Shown: positions 1-14,500, numbered from the stretch's first letter. The stretch is 64,000 nucleotides of DNA from Serinus canaria (GCF_022539315.1 NC_066326.1:11486601-11550600); one strand, 5' to 3'. The notes: generated from the letters alone by a model not told the origin. Made by a program: numbers and translations.

Positions 1-2794
1 GGAGGGGGTGCCAAGGTGCCTTCCCCAGCTGGGGACCTGCTAACACAGAGCACCTGTGCACCCATAAAAGCCCACAGCCTGAACCTTCCCCTCCCCTCCC
101 CTTCCTCTGCTTTCTGCTTCCTTCTGCTCCTTTGGGGGCAGAGCAGGTGGCTGTGTTTTTAGAACTTATACCAACCCACAGATTTTTAAACTTTGGAACC
201 TGGGATTTAGATGTTTGGTGGTTTGGGTTTTTTTTAAGGTGGATGTATTTTTTAGTCTCAAAGTTTGGATGAGAGAGAAGAAGGCTGGATATATGTCCTA
301 AGCTGAATATTTGAAGGAGGAATTAAGCCCATCACCAAACACAGGTGGGTCTCTTTTTTTAAGTCTTGTGGTTTCTCTTCTCCCTTACTTCACCCTTGCC
401 CTCCAGGTCAGCAGCTGACATGGTAGTTGCATACCTGAGGTCTTGAGAAGCCTTTAGAAATCTGGGAGTATTTGCATCCTTCAGCTAAAAGAACATGTTT
501 GAGTGTCAGCACCCTCTTCTTGGGGCAGTGGTGCTGGTCTTGTCTCCCAGCTCTGGCTCTCTTGTGATAGCTGCTGCTGTGACAGGTGGGGGTAAGCTAC
601 CCCAGTGCTGGTAGTGTGGCTGCTATGGAGGGTCTGTGACAGAGCTCACTGTGAGCACTCCTGTCCTCCAGCAAGTGGGGATGTGTGTGGGATGTGTGCT
701 GGTGCCCACTGGGGCTGCTGGGAACTGGAATGGTGCTGGGTACCATGCTGAGTGCTGTTCAGACTCAGCAAATATGGGGAAAACAAGACTCCTTTGGGCT
801 GCAAATATGAAGATTATTTCCAGTGTCCAGTTAGTGCTGGGGGAGCCTGGAGGATGTGGGGCTGCTGGCTTTTTCCAGGAACAGGGTGGATGCTCCTGCT
901 GGGAGAAGGGGGCTCCTTCCAGCCCCAGGGGCTTGGGAGGCTTGGCAGTGCCACCAAGGGGGTGCTCTCTGCTCCCCTCCCCAGTGAGCCAAATGCTGCG
1001 TGGCTCCTTCAGGGCCATGGTGAATGCCCCAGTTTGGCCCCTGGTTGTTTTTCTGTCTCTCAGTGACATCTGGTGCATTGCTGTGAGTTCCCAGAAAGAG
1101 GCCCTGATGGAGGATGTCAGGGTAGGAAGAAAGGAGCTGACCTTGCTATTAAAAGGCAGCAGAAATGGAAATGTTTCAGGCTGTTTCTAGCAGACGTGTC
1201 TGGGAAGAAATTCTCCTTGCTCAGTTCCATCAGGCCCTCATGGGTAGCTTTTCTCTGCTAATTGTTCACTTGATGCTACATTGGAGATGCTTAATTTATC
1301 CTTGTCCCCATTGTACGCCTAAAGAGAGCCTGTGGAGTTGGAGAGGGAGTTCAGTCCTCCTGATCCCTCGTGGCTTTGTACATTTCTGGTCTTACAGTGG
1401 CACCAACAGCCCTGATGCTCTTGGATCAAAGATGTTGGTCCTGAATGGGAAGAGTTTGGGCCCCAGTCCTGCTTTGAGTCCTAAGCAATCCTGTTGAATC
1501 TAGTTCAGCAACCCCAGCAATGTCTCTTTAAAGAGGGAATTTCTTGCAAATCTCTGATCCCTGCTCTGAGCAGGGTCCTGTGGAAGACCCCTTGCCATTG
1601 TATGGCTGCTGCTTGTGATGTGGGAGAAGCCAGGTAATTATTGAGATTAGAGAGAATAAGTTTTGCTTACAGATTGAGATGAATGATTGTTTTAAACTCT
1701 CTTGGCTTTTTGGCTGAAATCAAACGTGGCATCAGTGAAACATCTGTATCCATTATCTGGAGAGTGGAAGACTAACGTTGCTTGATACAAGGCATGAACT
1801 TGATTTAAAAGGGCTTTCCTTCAGTTTTGTTCCCCAGTGCTGAGTGATCCTGCTGGGTGATTCTGTGGGAAGCAGGGGCTGCTCTGCCTGCCTGGAAGGG
1901 AAGGGGAGGAGGGAGGACAGCATGAGAGGCTGTGCTGGATATCTGGGACCTGTGTGCTAGAGGACAGCATGGGTGTGGTGACAGCACAGTGACAGCAGGC
2001 AGCCATGGGGATGGAGATGTACAGACAGTCCCTGCTGGCCACAGAGGGATCATCTCCCTGCTTCAGTCTCCTCTGAGCTGCCCTGACAGCCTGTCTCCAA
2101 AAGCCCAAACAGCACCTCAGCAGCAAAGGCACAGATCATCACAGGTGCCACATACCTGTGCCCCAGTTATGGTGCACAGTGCTCTGGCTCTGTGCAGGGC
2201 CTGGAGGGAGCTGAGAGCCAGCACTCACCCACTGCATGGGTGGTGCAGGGGGCTTCGTGGCAGCCACCAGAGCCAAGTGTAAGGCCAGGAGCACAGGCAG
2301 CTGCTCTTGACTTCAGCCACAGTGCTTCCATTGCTCAGACCAATGTTTTCCAGGCTCTGCCTGTGGACATGTCCGTGGTGCTGCCAACAGCTGTCCCAGC
2401 AGGACCATAGCATCAGTGGGAAGCATCAGTGAAGCAGCTTCCAGAAGTCAAGGGCACACAACAGGGACAGCCAAAGGCTTTCTGAGCTCTGCCTTCAAAT
2501 GCTTTTTGATGATGAAAGTGGCTCCTGTGAAATATCATCACAAGCTCTCTGGTGCTGAGCATGGGGGGGCACTGCCTGGGCTAGTGGCCTGTGCTGCTGT
2601 GGCAGTGGCCAAAGCTGGGCAGTGAGGTCAGCATGCCCCAAATGGAGAAGGCTGATGTGCCCAGTGCAGGAGCTCAGGGGTGGCTCTGCTCAGGGGTGGG
2701 GTTTCTTCATCCTCAGTGCTTTGAATCTGTACTGGGGTGAAAGCATCAGCTTCACCACTGTTTTCACTCAGCACGTTGGCCTAGGTCTATTCTT

Positions 2795-2895
2795 ACTGTC
2801 CTTAACAGTGACAAAGCCCTGAGCAGAAAAGCACCTAATGACTTTGCTTCCCACTCCACAGAGAGGGGAGATGGCATTTCAGTGAGCCCAGGAGC
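2795..2895 (+). repeat. Dispersed repeat copy A
   Basis: About 100 bp, from ACTGTC through CCTGAGCAGAA and CACTCCACAGAGAGG to CCAGGAGC. It is about 80% identical by eye to 5491-5590 in the same orientation. I do not recognise the family. Small indels between the copies break any shared reading frame, which argues against coding exons. Confidence 0.75.
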
Positions 2896-3835
2896 CTTTC
2901 ACCACCTCAGGGGCCTGGCCCAGGGCTTGTTGGATTAAATCAGCCTGGCATGTCTCTGCCTGTCCTTGCAAAGTGAACCCCATGTGTGCTGGAGGGAGGT
3001 TTTGTTTGCTGGGCCAGAAAAAGTGGAACACAGCCTGAGATCAGGGCTGGAGCCCAGCTCACCTGCCACACTCAGGCAAATGGCACATGGGGGGGCAGAG
3101 CTTCATCCCTCAAAGCCCTGCACATCTGAGCCACTTGAAGAGTGCTGCTCCAGCCCCACACAGACACCAGCCAGGTGGGTGGGGGGATGCAATGCCTCTA
3201 ACTAGGGGGGCTCCAGGAAGGCCCTCTCCCCTTCAGAGGCTGAGAGCTGGTGCTGGGAGGCAGAGCACGTTGTCTTTGACTGTTGTGGGCTCTTAAGGCC
3301 TTCTGGAGCATCTGGCTGGGGACAGACACGGCAGCAGGGGACATTGGAGCTGCTGCACCAGCCAGCTCCTCTGCTGTGGATGTGTAATGCACACCAGCAC
3401 GATATGTACTGTGCAGAGTGTGTGACTGTGGATGCAGTATTTATTTAGGTGCTGAAGGTGAAATCAATCTCTGCCATTCCCTCTGGGCTCAGTCTTTACC
3501 TGCTCTCCCAGCTGAAAGACAACTCTGCTTCTCTGTACCACGGGAACATCCTCCCTGCTCAGAGGGATGTTTGCTGGGTTTTGGGAGTAAAGCCCTTTTC
3601 CCTCCACACCCCCCAATGCCAACACTCACTCCTCCTTTCCCCCTTACCCCTCTCCTCACTCACTTTTGCCTTCATTTCCAAAGGCTGGTGGAGCTGCCGC
3701 TGCTCTGCCTCTTTCCCTTGTTTTTCCCAACTGTTTTGGAGCCCAGTGGGTGGCTTGGGACAGAAACCTGCCCAGCTCATGAAAGCCATAGAAACACTTC
3801 CTATGGGGCTGATAAAAGCAGGGTGGTGGTTTTCC

Positions 3836-3856
3836 TTTTTTTTTTTTTTTTTTTTT
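3836..3856. repeat. Poly(T) tract (21 T)
   Basis: An uninterrupted run of 21 T. Similar shorter runs occur at 4159-4174, 10961-10979 and 25062-25082 (interrupted), and an A13 run at about 46,203. No recognisable retroposed gene precedes the mirror poly(A) end, so these are treated as simple homopolymers. Confidence 0.9.
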
Positions 3857-5490
3857 CCTTGACCAGAACCCAAAATAGCCCTTTCCAGTGCAACAGATAT
3901 CACCACCAAGTCACCTCGGTGCAGTGACTGCAAATCCTTCTGGATGGTGATGCTCGATGCTCTGCAGGAGGCAGCCAGGCTGTTGCTCCTCCCCAGCACG
4001 CCCAGGTGAAGTGGGAGCAATGCACTGGGATGGGTGGAGCCACTGGGAGCATCCCCAAAACAATGCATTCCTTAACCTGTTGATCCCAACCCTTGCCTGC
4101 TGGGCTGTTCTCAAGGCTCCTAAACAAAACCCATCCTTCATTAGGTAATGTGGCTACATTTTTTTTTTTTTTTTCAGAATTGAGGTTTTTTTCCTTAAAT
4201 CACTTTTTTTTTTTTCACCAGACTAAGAGGGAAGAGAAGGGGAAGAAGGAAAACCCCTCAGCTCTTGTCTTGGTGACTTGTCATGCTTGCCTTTAATTGA
4301 CAGACCTTGTTATTAATGTTTTCCAGCCGCCTCTCATCCAGGGCTCAAACCTCCCTTTTAAAGCCCTGTCATGTTAAAAATTGACATGTGTTGACTTTGG
4401 CCTGGGAGAAGCTGGGCCCTGGCTGTAGGTAGGAACTGCATGTGTTTAGTCTGGCTTACATTTTATTTTCTCCTTTCATCAAATTAGTTCAGCTGTATTT
4501 TTTTTTTTTCTGAAGGAAAGAAAAGAAAAACTGCTTGACAATCTGAGGCTGTGGGTTAGAATTGCAGCATTGTGTTAAAACAACAAAAAATAACTTACAA
4601 ATGTGGGCTGTGTCAGGCCTGGTGGAGATGGGGCCATTGGAGCAGGGATGGGAAAAGCTGCTGCAAGTAAACCCTATCTCTATGGAGGCACAGAGATTCT
4701 TCTTGCAACCCCACAGCCCTGGCTGCTTTATTCCAGTTGAGCAGTATTCTGATTTATTCCAGTTGAGCTTGTTGCACTCAGCCTTGTTAAAATTAGTGCT
4801 GTCCTAACTGCACCAGGTTAATTTCCCTGCTTTTTGCTCAGCTGTCAGCAGTCTTGCTGTGGGTACCACCCTTCAGGCCAGCCAGGCACGTGCTGCTAGC
4901 CCACAGAGTGATCGCTGAGCTGGAAAGCCAAGGAAATCCTGCTTTTTGTCCATTAAATATTTGGGATTAGGGGTTATGTGGCACATTTCATTGGGATAGC
5001 AGTTGAGATCCAGAGTGCATCCATCAGGGATGCTCCTGTCTCTGAATGTGGAGTGGAGGAGTACCCAACACTGGGGAGAGCATGTCCTGCCCCTGCTCTC
5101 CCAGGTTTTTACCTGAACCTTAGTGCCTCACTGTGGGAGACATCTGGTTCCCTCTTCCTGTATTTCCCAGGTTCTTCAGAGTTAAATGCACCCAAAATGT
5201 CTGTGAGGTTTGTTTACATAGAACATCCCCGAGGACCAGGGAGCGCCAGGTCCTCTTCTGGTGCCAAATGAAAAGCAGCAGCTGAAGCTTCAGGGAGTTC
5301 TTAATGGGCTCGTGCCACCATCCTGCCCACACTGAATCCTACCCTGCTCTGCCAGGGCCAGATGAAATGGAACCTGGGGCTGGAAACAGTGCAGGGGGTG
5401 GGGGGAGCCCCAGGAGGGGCTGCCAAGGGCTTCCGTGGGGGTGAGGGGAGACACCTCTCCTACCCCCTCAGGGGCATGGCAGTGGCCATT

Positions 5491-5590
5491 ACTGTCATTA
5501 ACAGCAACAAATGCCTGAGCAGAAGGGCACCTAGTGACTTGGTTTTCCATTCCACAGAGAGGGAAGATGCATTTAAGAGACCCCAGGAGC
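5491..5590 (+). repeat. Dispersed repeat copy B
   Basis: Partner of 2795-2895, sharing ACTGTC-TTAACAG, CCTGAGCAGAA, GCACCTA-TGACTT and CCACAGAGAGG. The matching stops abruptly at both ends, as expected for copies of a short interspersed element or an old local duplication. Confidence 0.75.
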
Positions 5591-8500
5591 TGGTGTTTCT
5601 TCTGCAAGGAATGACTGCCCTATCATACCCAAACAGCACAAGTGAAGTGGAAATAAACAGAGAAGGATCCTCCTTGCCCCAGGGCGTGTTGCAGACAGCC
5701 CATCTTTGCCTCCTGAAAGGTGTTGCAGGTGGGTGCTGGTTTAGCATCTCCTCTCTTAGCAATTCCAATGTATGTCCTTTTTTCCTGCATCTTGGATGGC
5801 TGTTTCTGTGGGCCCTATGGGATGCCCATCCAGCTGACCTGTATCCTCAGTGCCAACTAAGACTGTGCCAGACCCACCATCCTGGCAGTCACAGGCCCCC
5901 CAGCCTGGATTATCTCTCAATTTTTTGTCTCTATGGGCAAACAAGAAGAGGTCCCATCAGTGATGCTGGCTGCCCCAGAGGTGCCACTGCAAACTGGGGA
6001 GCTGGAGGGTTCCCTGCCTCCCTGACTGACCCATACAGAAACAATTTCCCCCAGAAAGTGTGGAGGGATTTGGCCCCAAGACCTCTTCTCCCCACAGCCA
6101 CAATCCCTTTCCAGAGTTCCCCTCTGGGCAGCTGGTCCATACACACGAGGACCTGACTCCTCATGGGGGGATGAAATATTTTCTCACAGTTACTTTTGTA
6201 ACATTAGTGAAATCAAAGCAAAGCGTGTCAAAATTCCCATTAAGACACATTTAACTTCCCTTGTTCCAAGAGAAAGTGCCTTTGCCTGGAGGCAGGTTTC
6301 GGGTTTGCTGCACGGCCGTGGGAGACTATTGGATTACAGGCAGCACCGAGCCAGAGTTTGCTTTCTTTAGGGTAAAGGCTTTTCCTAATCAGGATCAGTT
6401 TAATTCTGTTATCTGAATTATTAGCTTGGCTCTGTGTCTGGCCTGTGCAGGAAGAAGATGAGGGAAAGGAGACTGTTGCTGGGAGAGGAGAGGGGAGAGG
6501 GTCTGAGTCCCACAGGGCAGTGTCTCTCCTTGTCTGGGACCTGCTCTCTGCACTACAAAAGCTCTGTGTTGGTGTTGTGGACAATGATGGATGGGGGAGC
6601 CTGTGAAGGCCCTCCAAGGGCTTTGCAGCTCCAGGTTAGGGCTCCTTGTCTGGCTCTGCCATAGGTGAGTGTCAGCCTGATTTACTGGTGGGGAAATTGA
6701 GGCATGGAGCAGCAATCAGGAATGTGGAGCCAAGCTGCCCTCACCTGTGGATATGTAAGATGAATTTTTCATTAAAGGGAGGATACAGCTTCTTTCCCTT
6801 CTTGCCTCCTGGATAAAACAGCATCTCTGCATCCTGGCTCATGTGTCATGGGAGAGTGTTTGGGCCTTTCCACATCCTTGCTTTGAAAAGGATACTTTTT
6901 ACCCTTTCCTTTTTTTCCCTTTCCTTTTTTTCTCCCAGGAAAGAGAGTGTGCACGGAAATCTGAAGGGAGTGTTTTCCATGTTATTCCTCCAATGTCCCC
7001 ACTCTGTGTCACAGGGTCTGTCAGTGGTCCCCACTCCCTACTGGATCTTGATGCTTGTGCTTGAGACATACACAATTATTGCTGCTTTGAGCCCAAGCCC
7101 CCCAGGGACCATTTTGGCTGTCAAACCTGCTCACGGGGCACCAGAGAGCAGCAGCAGAAACAACCTGTGGGCACTGCTGGTGGCATCACAAGGAGAGTGG
7201 GATGGGGAATGTTGGTGTGGTGGTGCTGGGAAGGGCTGGCCCTGAATGAAGAGCCTGGGCAATGTATCCTGAGTGCCTAGGGAGTGAAGTTTGTGTTTTC
7301 TGTGCCTCTGAACAGACTGAAACCAGGCGGGACAGAGGCATCAAAGAGAAGCTGGAGCTTGCCCATGTGGGCAGCAGCCAGTTCTGCTCCTGAGTGCTCC
7401 CAGGTGGCTCCTTGAGATGAGGGTGAAGTTGCCAAGTGAGGAGGATCCCAGCTTTGTTTCACCCATGCAATTCAGGGGAGAGAGGAGCCTCACTGCAGCC
7501 CAAGAGTTGGACACCTGCTTGTCCAAAGGTGCCACCAAGACACTGAAGATGAGAGAACCCATGCACAGGTGATGTGGTCAGGACTGGCCAGGTTGTCAGG
7601 ACACCACTGGGGTAGCTGAGACTTAGAGAAGCATGCCAGGATTCCATTGCATCTGATTTAACAGGTAATTCATGAGACTTTCCCCATCCTACATCAGTGA
7701 GACACCCCTGCTCAATAAACTCTCCTCTCTCTGATTGCAGTCAGGCCGTGGCTATTCCAAGGCAGGACTGAGGGTGTCTGTTGGCAAGGCTGTGGAAAAC
7801 AGATGAGATGTAAAAGGCTTGGGGAGCCCTTAGCAGATCTACCACTGAGTTGTGTCTTACTGGGTTTTTGTAAGGTTTTCTTAGCACCCATGAAGAACAA
7901 GAGACTCACTGGTACATGAAGAGTCCCCAGCACATTAGATTTGGGAACAAAAGAGCTGCTTGCTCCCGTGGGAGTGGGAGCAGGGAGATCCTCACAAGGC
8001 AGGGGAGTGATGTGAACAGCACCATTTCTCATCAGTGATGGGGAACCTGTGGCTGGACCCATATTGATCAGCATTTAGGGATCCCACACAGGGCAGAGCT
8101 CAGCTCCAAGGTGATGGAGGCACTGCCATAAAGTTTTCAGCTTTGTTTTTTGCTGGCATAATCAATCTTTTGCAAGAGATGCTTTCTGCTCAGCTTTCTG
8201 ACATTATCTCATCCCCACTGTTAAGTGCAGGCTGAAACAATGTCCCAGCACTTTAATTTTCAGGCACTTGAACTCTGAGCATCTTTGAAGCCTTGGTTCC
8301 ATGGTTCCCTCTGCAGCCACATCTCCTTGCTGATGAGAAGCTGTTGCACAGGGAATTCAACACTTGTCTTTGATGTTCTGTCCCTGTAAGGTGCTCCTGT
8401 CCCTATGGCCTGCTTTGGTCTACAAGTCATACAGGTTCCCTGTGTCAGAGATCATCTCTTTCCTCCTAAATCAGAAGCTGATGATTTCATGCCTGAGTCC

Positions 8501-11500
8501 AGGAACACAGTGATTCCTGGGGTTCTCTTTGTTTGGCCTCCTTAACCTGATGGAATCATCAGGCTTCCTCTTCTGCTGGGCCCAAATTTTTTCCAAAGAA
8601 TGTAATTTTGTGGAGATACTGCAGTGGGGTGTGCTAGCTTGCATTTGTGATGGTGCTGTGAATTTAATTAATATTGTTGAGGGGTTTGCAGTGTGATGCT
8701 GATGTATGGGTTGATGTTGAGAGTTGATGTTACTTTGGGTCACTGCTGAGGGCTTCTGCCAGAGAGCTGCTGATGTCCAAGACATGTGGTACCAACTAGG
8801 CTAGGCACTTTGAACATCTTCTCCAACATCCTCTAGTCCAGTCCTGTATCTTGAAGTCCTTTCTCCTCTTCTGGAAAGAGGCCAAGAAGATGGGACATGG
8901 CATAAACTGAAGTTATTGGTGCTTTGACTTTCTGTCATGAGCTGCTGAGCCAGCATGACAAGGATGGCACTTCCAGGGCCATCAGCTGGGACAGCCCACA
9001 GCCACCCTCAGCAGCTGGCCAACACCACCCCACTGCTGTTGCCACCTCAAGCCCTGCCTTGCAGCTACTCCTGGTGAGCACAGTCTGTGCAGTTCCTGTC
9101 TGGGTGTTTCATGATGCACTGCCACCCACCCATGGGAAAGGGACCTTCTCCCAGCTGGGAGTGGGCAGAGCTCTGAGCAAGCCTGCTGGGCTGTTGTGCC
9201 TCCAAAGCTGGCTGGTGCCAGCCTCTCTCACTCCAGGGTGCCTCACCAAAATAGCTGCTATGGAAAGAGGTTTGTTGACTTTTTTCTTTTCCTTTTATTT
9301 TTCTTTCTTTTTTTTTTCTTCCTGTGCTCAAACTTCCCCAGACCTCCTCAGAAGACCCTGGCATATCATCCTACAGATGTGGCATAGGAGCCTTGGTTGC
9401 AAAATATATCCGGCATGGCAGTTGGCAGTGTTGTGCAATCTCCATCAACTTACGGAAACCACTGTGAGATACTCTTAGAGAGGGACTCCAGCCCCATCCA
9501 TCACTCCAGCCACAGTCATCTGTCCCACTGTCAGCCAGGAGGGCACAGGCAGCACGGGGACTGCGAGCACCAGAGAGCTTTCCCTCTCAGTGGGTGCTCT
9601 CGTGCAGGAGTGGATGGGATATCAGCTCTCTTCTGGTGTCCTTCGCTTCTCAGTCCTTCTGTGTTGTGCTGCCACCAATGTCCCACCATTAGATTTTCTC
9701 CTTCAGTGTCTGTCACTGCTGCTGGTTTCACACCAGTGGTCAGAATCTGGGTGGTTGTGAATGGCCATGGAAAGCTCAACATGGCAGAGATGATGGTTAC
9801 AATAGCCCTGAAAGGCCAGATGTGGGATGGCAACAGCAAAGCTGCTGTTCAGATCCCAAGTTTCTTCCTTCTTAACCCAGCAGAGACCTTCCCACTGGCT
9901 CCAAGGCCCAGCTGTCCCCTGTGGCAGTCAGTACAGTGTGCTGGGCAGACAACAGGACACCTTCCTCTCAGTGATCCATCCTGTTCCTCTGTTCTCTGGG
10001 GCTCTTGCTAAATGCCCTCTCAAATAAGCGTGGCCTTGGCTGCGAGGGGGCACTTGTGCAACAGCCTGGCTCCCCTGGATTGCCAGGAACATGAACCTGG
10101 ATTGGCAACATTCAGCTATGGGCAGACTTGGAATTTGGGCTGCAGCACAGAGTTCTCACTGTCTTTACCCATTCCTGTTCTTGGAACTTGCCAATGCCAG
10201 GGCTGTGGCAGGCATGGCAGAGCACTGGGAAGGGACATGGTGCTGCTGGGAGCAGCCATCACTTACCCTTCACTGCTGAACCCTGCTCAGCATGGCCAGC
10301 TCTTAATCTCCATGGTTTATTGCTGGCACCTCCTGGCCAGCTCACTCTCTCCTCCTGAGCTGCCTCTTGCCCTTCTCTCTCTCTCTCTGCAGGCATATTA
10401 AATCACCAAAGTCTGCCCAGGAGAAATTGCTGCTGCTCCATTACCCTGCTGTCAGCATCCACTGCACTTGTGAGAATCAGGTTCCACATCAGAAAATAAT
10501 AAAGGCAATATTATGAGCAGAGGGGAGAGGAGATTAAAAAACCTCTTTAAAGAGTCTTCTGGTCCCCATGCTGTTTATCACACTTCACAACTTTGTGTTA
10601 TTTTTGTTGTCACTGAAGTTGGATGTTTAATTTTCCTCTGATCATCAGGTGACTGGTTTGTAATTTCCCTATGGCTCCAAGGATTAAAATAGGTTGTTTT
10701 TAAAAATACCTGTTGCTCCTCAAGATCAGGTAGTGATACTTTCTTTGTTAGTTGGAGTGCTAATTAAATACTTTATTTAGCCCAAACACAGATGTTGATT
10801 GCACTAAGTCCAGTCCCAGGGCTGAGCCAGACCCACAGTGGCAGTGACAGAGCTGCTTGGGAGGACTTTGTGTCCCAGGGCTTGGCTAGTTCTGTTTTCC
10901 AGTTCTGTTCTCCTTGGGATCTTGCTGCCACTCTCATGTCTGGCATTTCTGGGGTTTTTTCCCTTTTTTTTTTTTTTTTCTTCCCTTTTTTTGTTTTTTT
11001 CCTGACATGATTTACTTTCCAGGGTGTTTTTGGTCAATTTTCATCCTTAATGTCTTTGATTAACGAGACTGTTGAATTTCACAGAATGGTTTTCATGCAC
11101 TGACACATTTGTACTGTGAGTTGGCAGAAGTATAAAGTGAGGGTGTTTAAGTCCTCCAGCCAAAACTGCCATCTCCTTCACCTTCATGCCAACTGCTTTA
11201 TCTGTGATAGGGTTTTTGTGGCTTTTTAAAATTAATGGATAACTGCATATATAAATCCCACGAGCTCCAAAGAAATGCTGGGTGTTGGTTATTGAGACTG
11301 TGGGTGTGCATGGGCATGTGCAGCCCTGGCCCAGAGCATGTGATGTCCAGGACAGACATGTGGCTGGTGCTGGGTGCTGCCTGCCTTGGTGGCAGTGCCC
11401 ATCTCTGCTCTTCTGGGTTTGTGTTGTACTTACCCAGCCAAGAAGGTCAAAGCTACCTGGGGTGGTGTAACTCATTTCATTGCAGTGCAGGTCTGTGGCA

Positions 11501-14500
11501 AGCCTGGAGAGCTTCACTGATGTGAGTCTGGGATCCATCACACAAGCAGCTCTGTCTGCTGCTCCAGGGCAGGCAGCTCCAGCTGGTTCAGCCACAAGAG
11601 AGGGGGATCTGTCTTGGAGATGTTGGCTGGAAGCCACTCCTGGAGGGCTCCAGCCTGAGAGTGCAGGATTGTTGCTGATCTTAGATCAGCTCAGCTCTGG
11701 CTTTGCTCAGTCAAGGCCTGCAGACCTCCAAGGATGGCTCTCCCATCTCCCCACAGCCACACTCCCGCCCTACCAGCTGCAAAAAGGAGCAGGTAGAGAC
11801 TAGAGCCCTGTTTTGCACAGGATGGTGCAGGGGCAATGGCAAACAGCATTGGTGTGAGAGCCTGGTGGAGGGAGATGGGCACACAGCAGATGCAGTCACT
11901 GGCCTCTGCATGGCAGAGCTGCCACAGGCACTGCTGGGTGCCCTGTCCGTGGCTCTGTGTTGGATTTACTTATTGCCTGAGATGTGAGTGCAGCTGGAGC
12001 TGTGCTGTGCACACTCCCAAAGGGAGCAGGAGGTGAAAACCCTCTGCAGGAACCACTGCTTCATTTTACTCTGCCTTCCCATTTTCTTCACCCTGCTCCC
12101 TGGGCATTAGTGTGGGCAGAGCTCTGTCACCTTCCCAAGAGCAAAGGTGCTGCCTGGGTTTGCTGGAGGTGAACCCAGGTCCAGCCCCTGCTCCTCTCAC
12201 GCTGCTACCCAAGGGCCACCATGGTGTTTGCCTGGTGGGAGGGGAGCAGAACTCTGTCTCACCTCTGGTCTGTCCCTCTCTCTTCCCCCAAGCCCAGGCA
12301 GCCACATTTGGCACCACCCCAACAACAAGTCATGCTGGCACCAGAGACTAAATTTTTTTTGAAAATTATTTTTAAAAATCCACATGTTTCTAAAGAAAAC
12401 CCCAAACTGAGCTTTCCCAGCTGGAGGGTAGGGGTCGGTTGCATTGTAATCACTCCCAGCTTACTGTTGAAAACATCTTGGTCAGATTTTTATCAGTGCC
12501 TGAACAGGAACAGCCTTGGAGGACTGTCTCTGGGGAGATTAGGTGGTTACCTAGTGCTGAGTGAGAGCTCCTGCCCAGCCAGCTGAGGTGCATTTTAGAT
12601 GACACTGATTTGATGCATGCCTGGGGACCAGCATCCCTGGTCCTCCATGGATGTTGCAGTGCCTGCTGTCTGGCCTGGGGAAGGCCTTTGCCTGGCAGGT
12701 GATGCCCACAGTGGGGTGAAAGCATGGAGTTAACTCCTGTTCATGGTGTGAAGGAAGGGCTGGGGATACCCAGAAGGCAGGTGGGATGAGTTTATCCATC
12801 CTCAGAATGTTGTGAAAGGAGAAAAGGGCAAGAAGGCTCAGGGCTGAAGAAGGCTCACTTTCCATCCCCTGTGGGAAGGAAAGTGATAATGAGGATAAGG
12901 CTTGAGCTGTGTAGAGAGAACCTTGCAAAAACCTGACAAGGTCTGTGCTGCAGGAACAAGGTCAAGGTGAGACCAAATGGCATGAGGAGGGCTGAGCTGG
13001 AAGTGGTGAGATTTGATCTATGGTGTTGCTAAGCAACTTTGGGGCTGAGGTGGGTCCCAAGAAGTTTGCAGCATCCTCCAGTGACAGTGTCCAGGGCTGG
13101 CAGAGGAAACTGCACAAGAGGAGATAGATCTGAAGAGCAAGAAACTGCTGGTGCAGGCTGGGATAGATGAACAATGGACAGGGAGATTAAGCCAGTTCCT
13201 TGGAGGGGAGCCTGGGTGTGGGTCTTTGGTGATGGGAGAGAGTGAGGGTTGGAAGGCAAAGAATGAAGAGCCCTGCTCCTATCAGGCAGCACAGCTCTGT
13301 GAGCCCAAACCCTGCAGGCAAGAAGCCTCTGCCTGGCTAATGCAGCTGCAAACTGGGAGACCTCTGGATGCTCTCCAAGGAGAGTGCTCCCCATGAGCCC
13401 AGGCACCAAGCAGGATAGAGTGGCTGAAACTCTCCACAGCCCCAGTGCCAGTGTCGTCTCCCACAGCCAAGGTTTGTGCCATTCCTCGCCTCTGCTTCCA
13501 CTATCCCATTCTCTCCATATCCTTTGGGAAGAACACAGCACTTGGCTCCAGCAGTAGCACAAAGCAGAGGGGAAGGGTGAGGGCAAGGCCATGGCTCGCT
13601 CCAGCCCGTGGCCAGCTGGGCAGTGCCGGTGGCTGGGCTGGGAACACTGGGCTGGGAGCAGCACTCAGAGTTTCCAGTAAGGCTGTGGCCGTGGAGGGGG
13701 CAGGGACAGGGGCAGGAAACGGTGCAGCAGGAAGCTGGCTGCGCTGCCCGGCATTCCTGCGCGCTGGAAACCCGAGTCACGCTTCCTGCAGCCTGCCGGG
13801 ACAGCCTCCACCCCAGCAGCGCCTGCCACGGGCTGCATGCCACAGGAGACAGCACATGCCTCTTTGAGATGGCTCTCTTGTGGAAATGAGCAGTGCCCTG
13901 CTGCTCCTGTCCTGCCTCAGACTCTCGCAGCCTGTCTCCTCCGTGCCATCCATCCTCACTGCCCACACAGACGTCGTTTCCACGTGCATCTCTGCTCTGC
14001 ATCTCCTGGGCTTCAGCCCTGGAGAAACACAACCTGCTGTGGTTTAGAACAGCTGGCAACAGACCCATCCCTAAGGGATGGTGCTGTTTCCTTTCTTCCA
14101 CTCACATGTGGCCCACAGTTAGGCCATGGCCAAGAGCGGGGCTTGTTACCCTGCTCTTTCCAGCTTTCCCCATTTCCTCCTGTCTGTCCTGCTGCCTGCA
14201 ATCCAGGCAGGATGATGAGACTTTGGGCTTTTCTCCCAAAACTCCTTCCACACTTATGCTTTGGGTTATTTTCTGCGTTAAGGTGCATGTGTTTTAGCCA
14301 GAAGGACCTCAATTGATCAGTAATTATTGTGATTCCTTTTGCTTTCCTCCCAGACCCCTGTGATTCCCCCTTCTTTGTATCCATAGACAATTCCATTAAT
14401 CCATCCACCAGTTATACAAGTCTGGGCTCTGTGCTGGCACAACAGCACACCTCCAAGAGGGCTACCAGCTTTGTTCTCCTCTGCCAGGCCATTGGGTAAG

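Noticed and set aside
5362..6156. 264-codon plus-strand frame
   Set aside because: It includes one copy of a dispersed repeat whose partner is frameshifted, and no domain or plausible splice structure was found.
11046..11075. Possible CR1 tail at CACAGAATGG
   Set aside because: Only about ten bases match the CR1 terminal motif and neither flank continues the homology.
13337..14101. 254-codon minus-strand frame
   Set aside because: Cysteine/histidine/tryptophan-rich translation typical of noncoding GC-rich sequence; no family resemblance.
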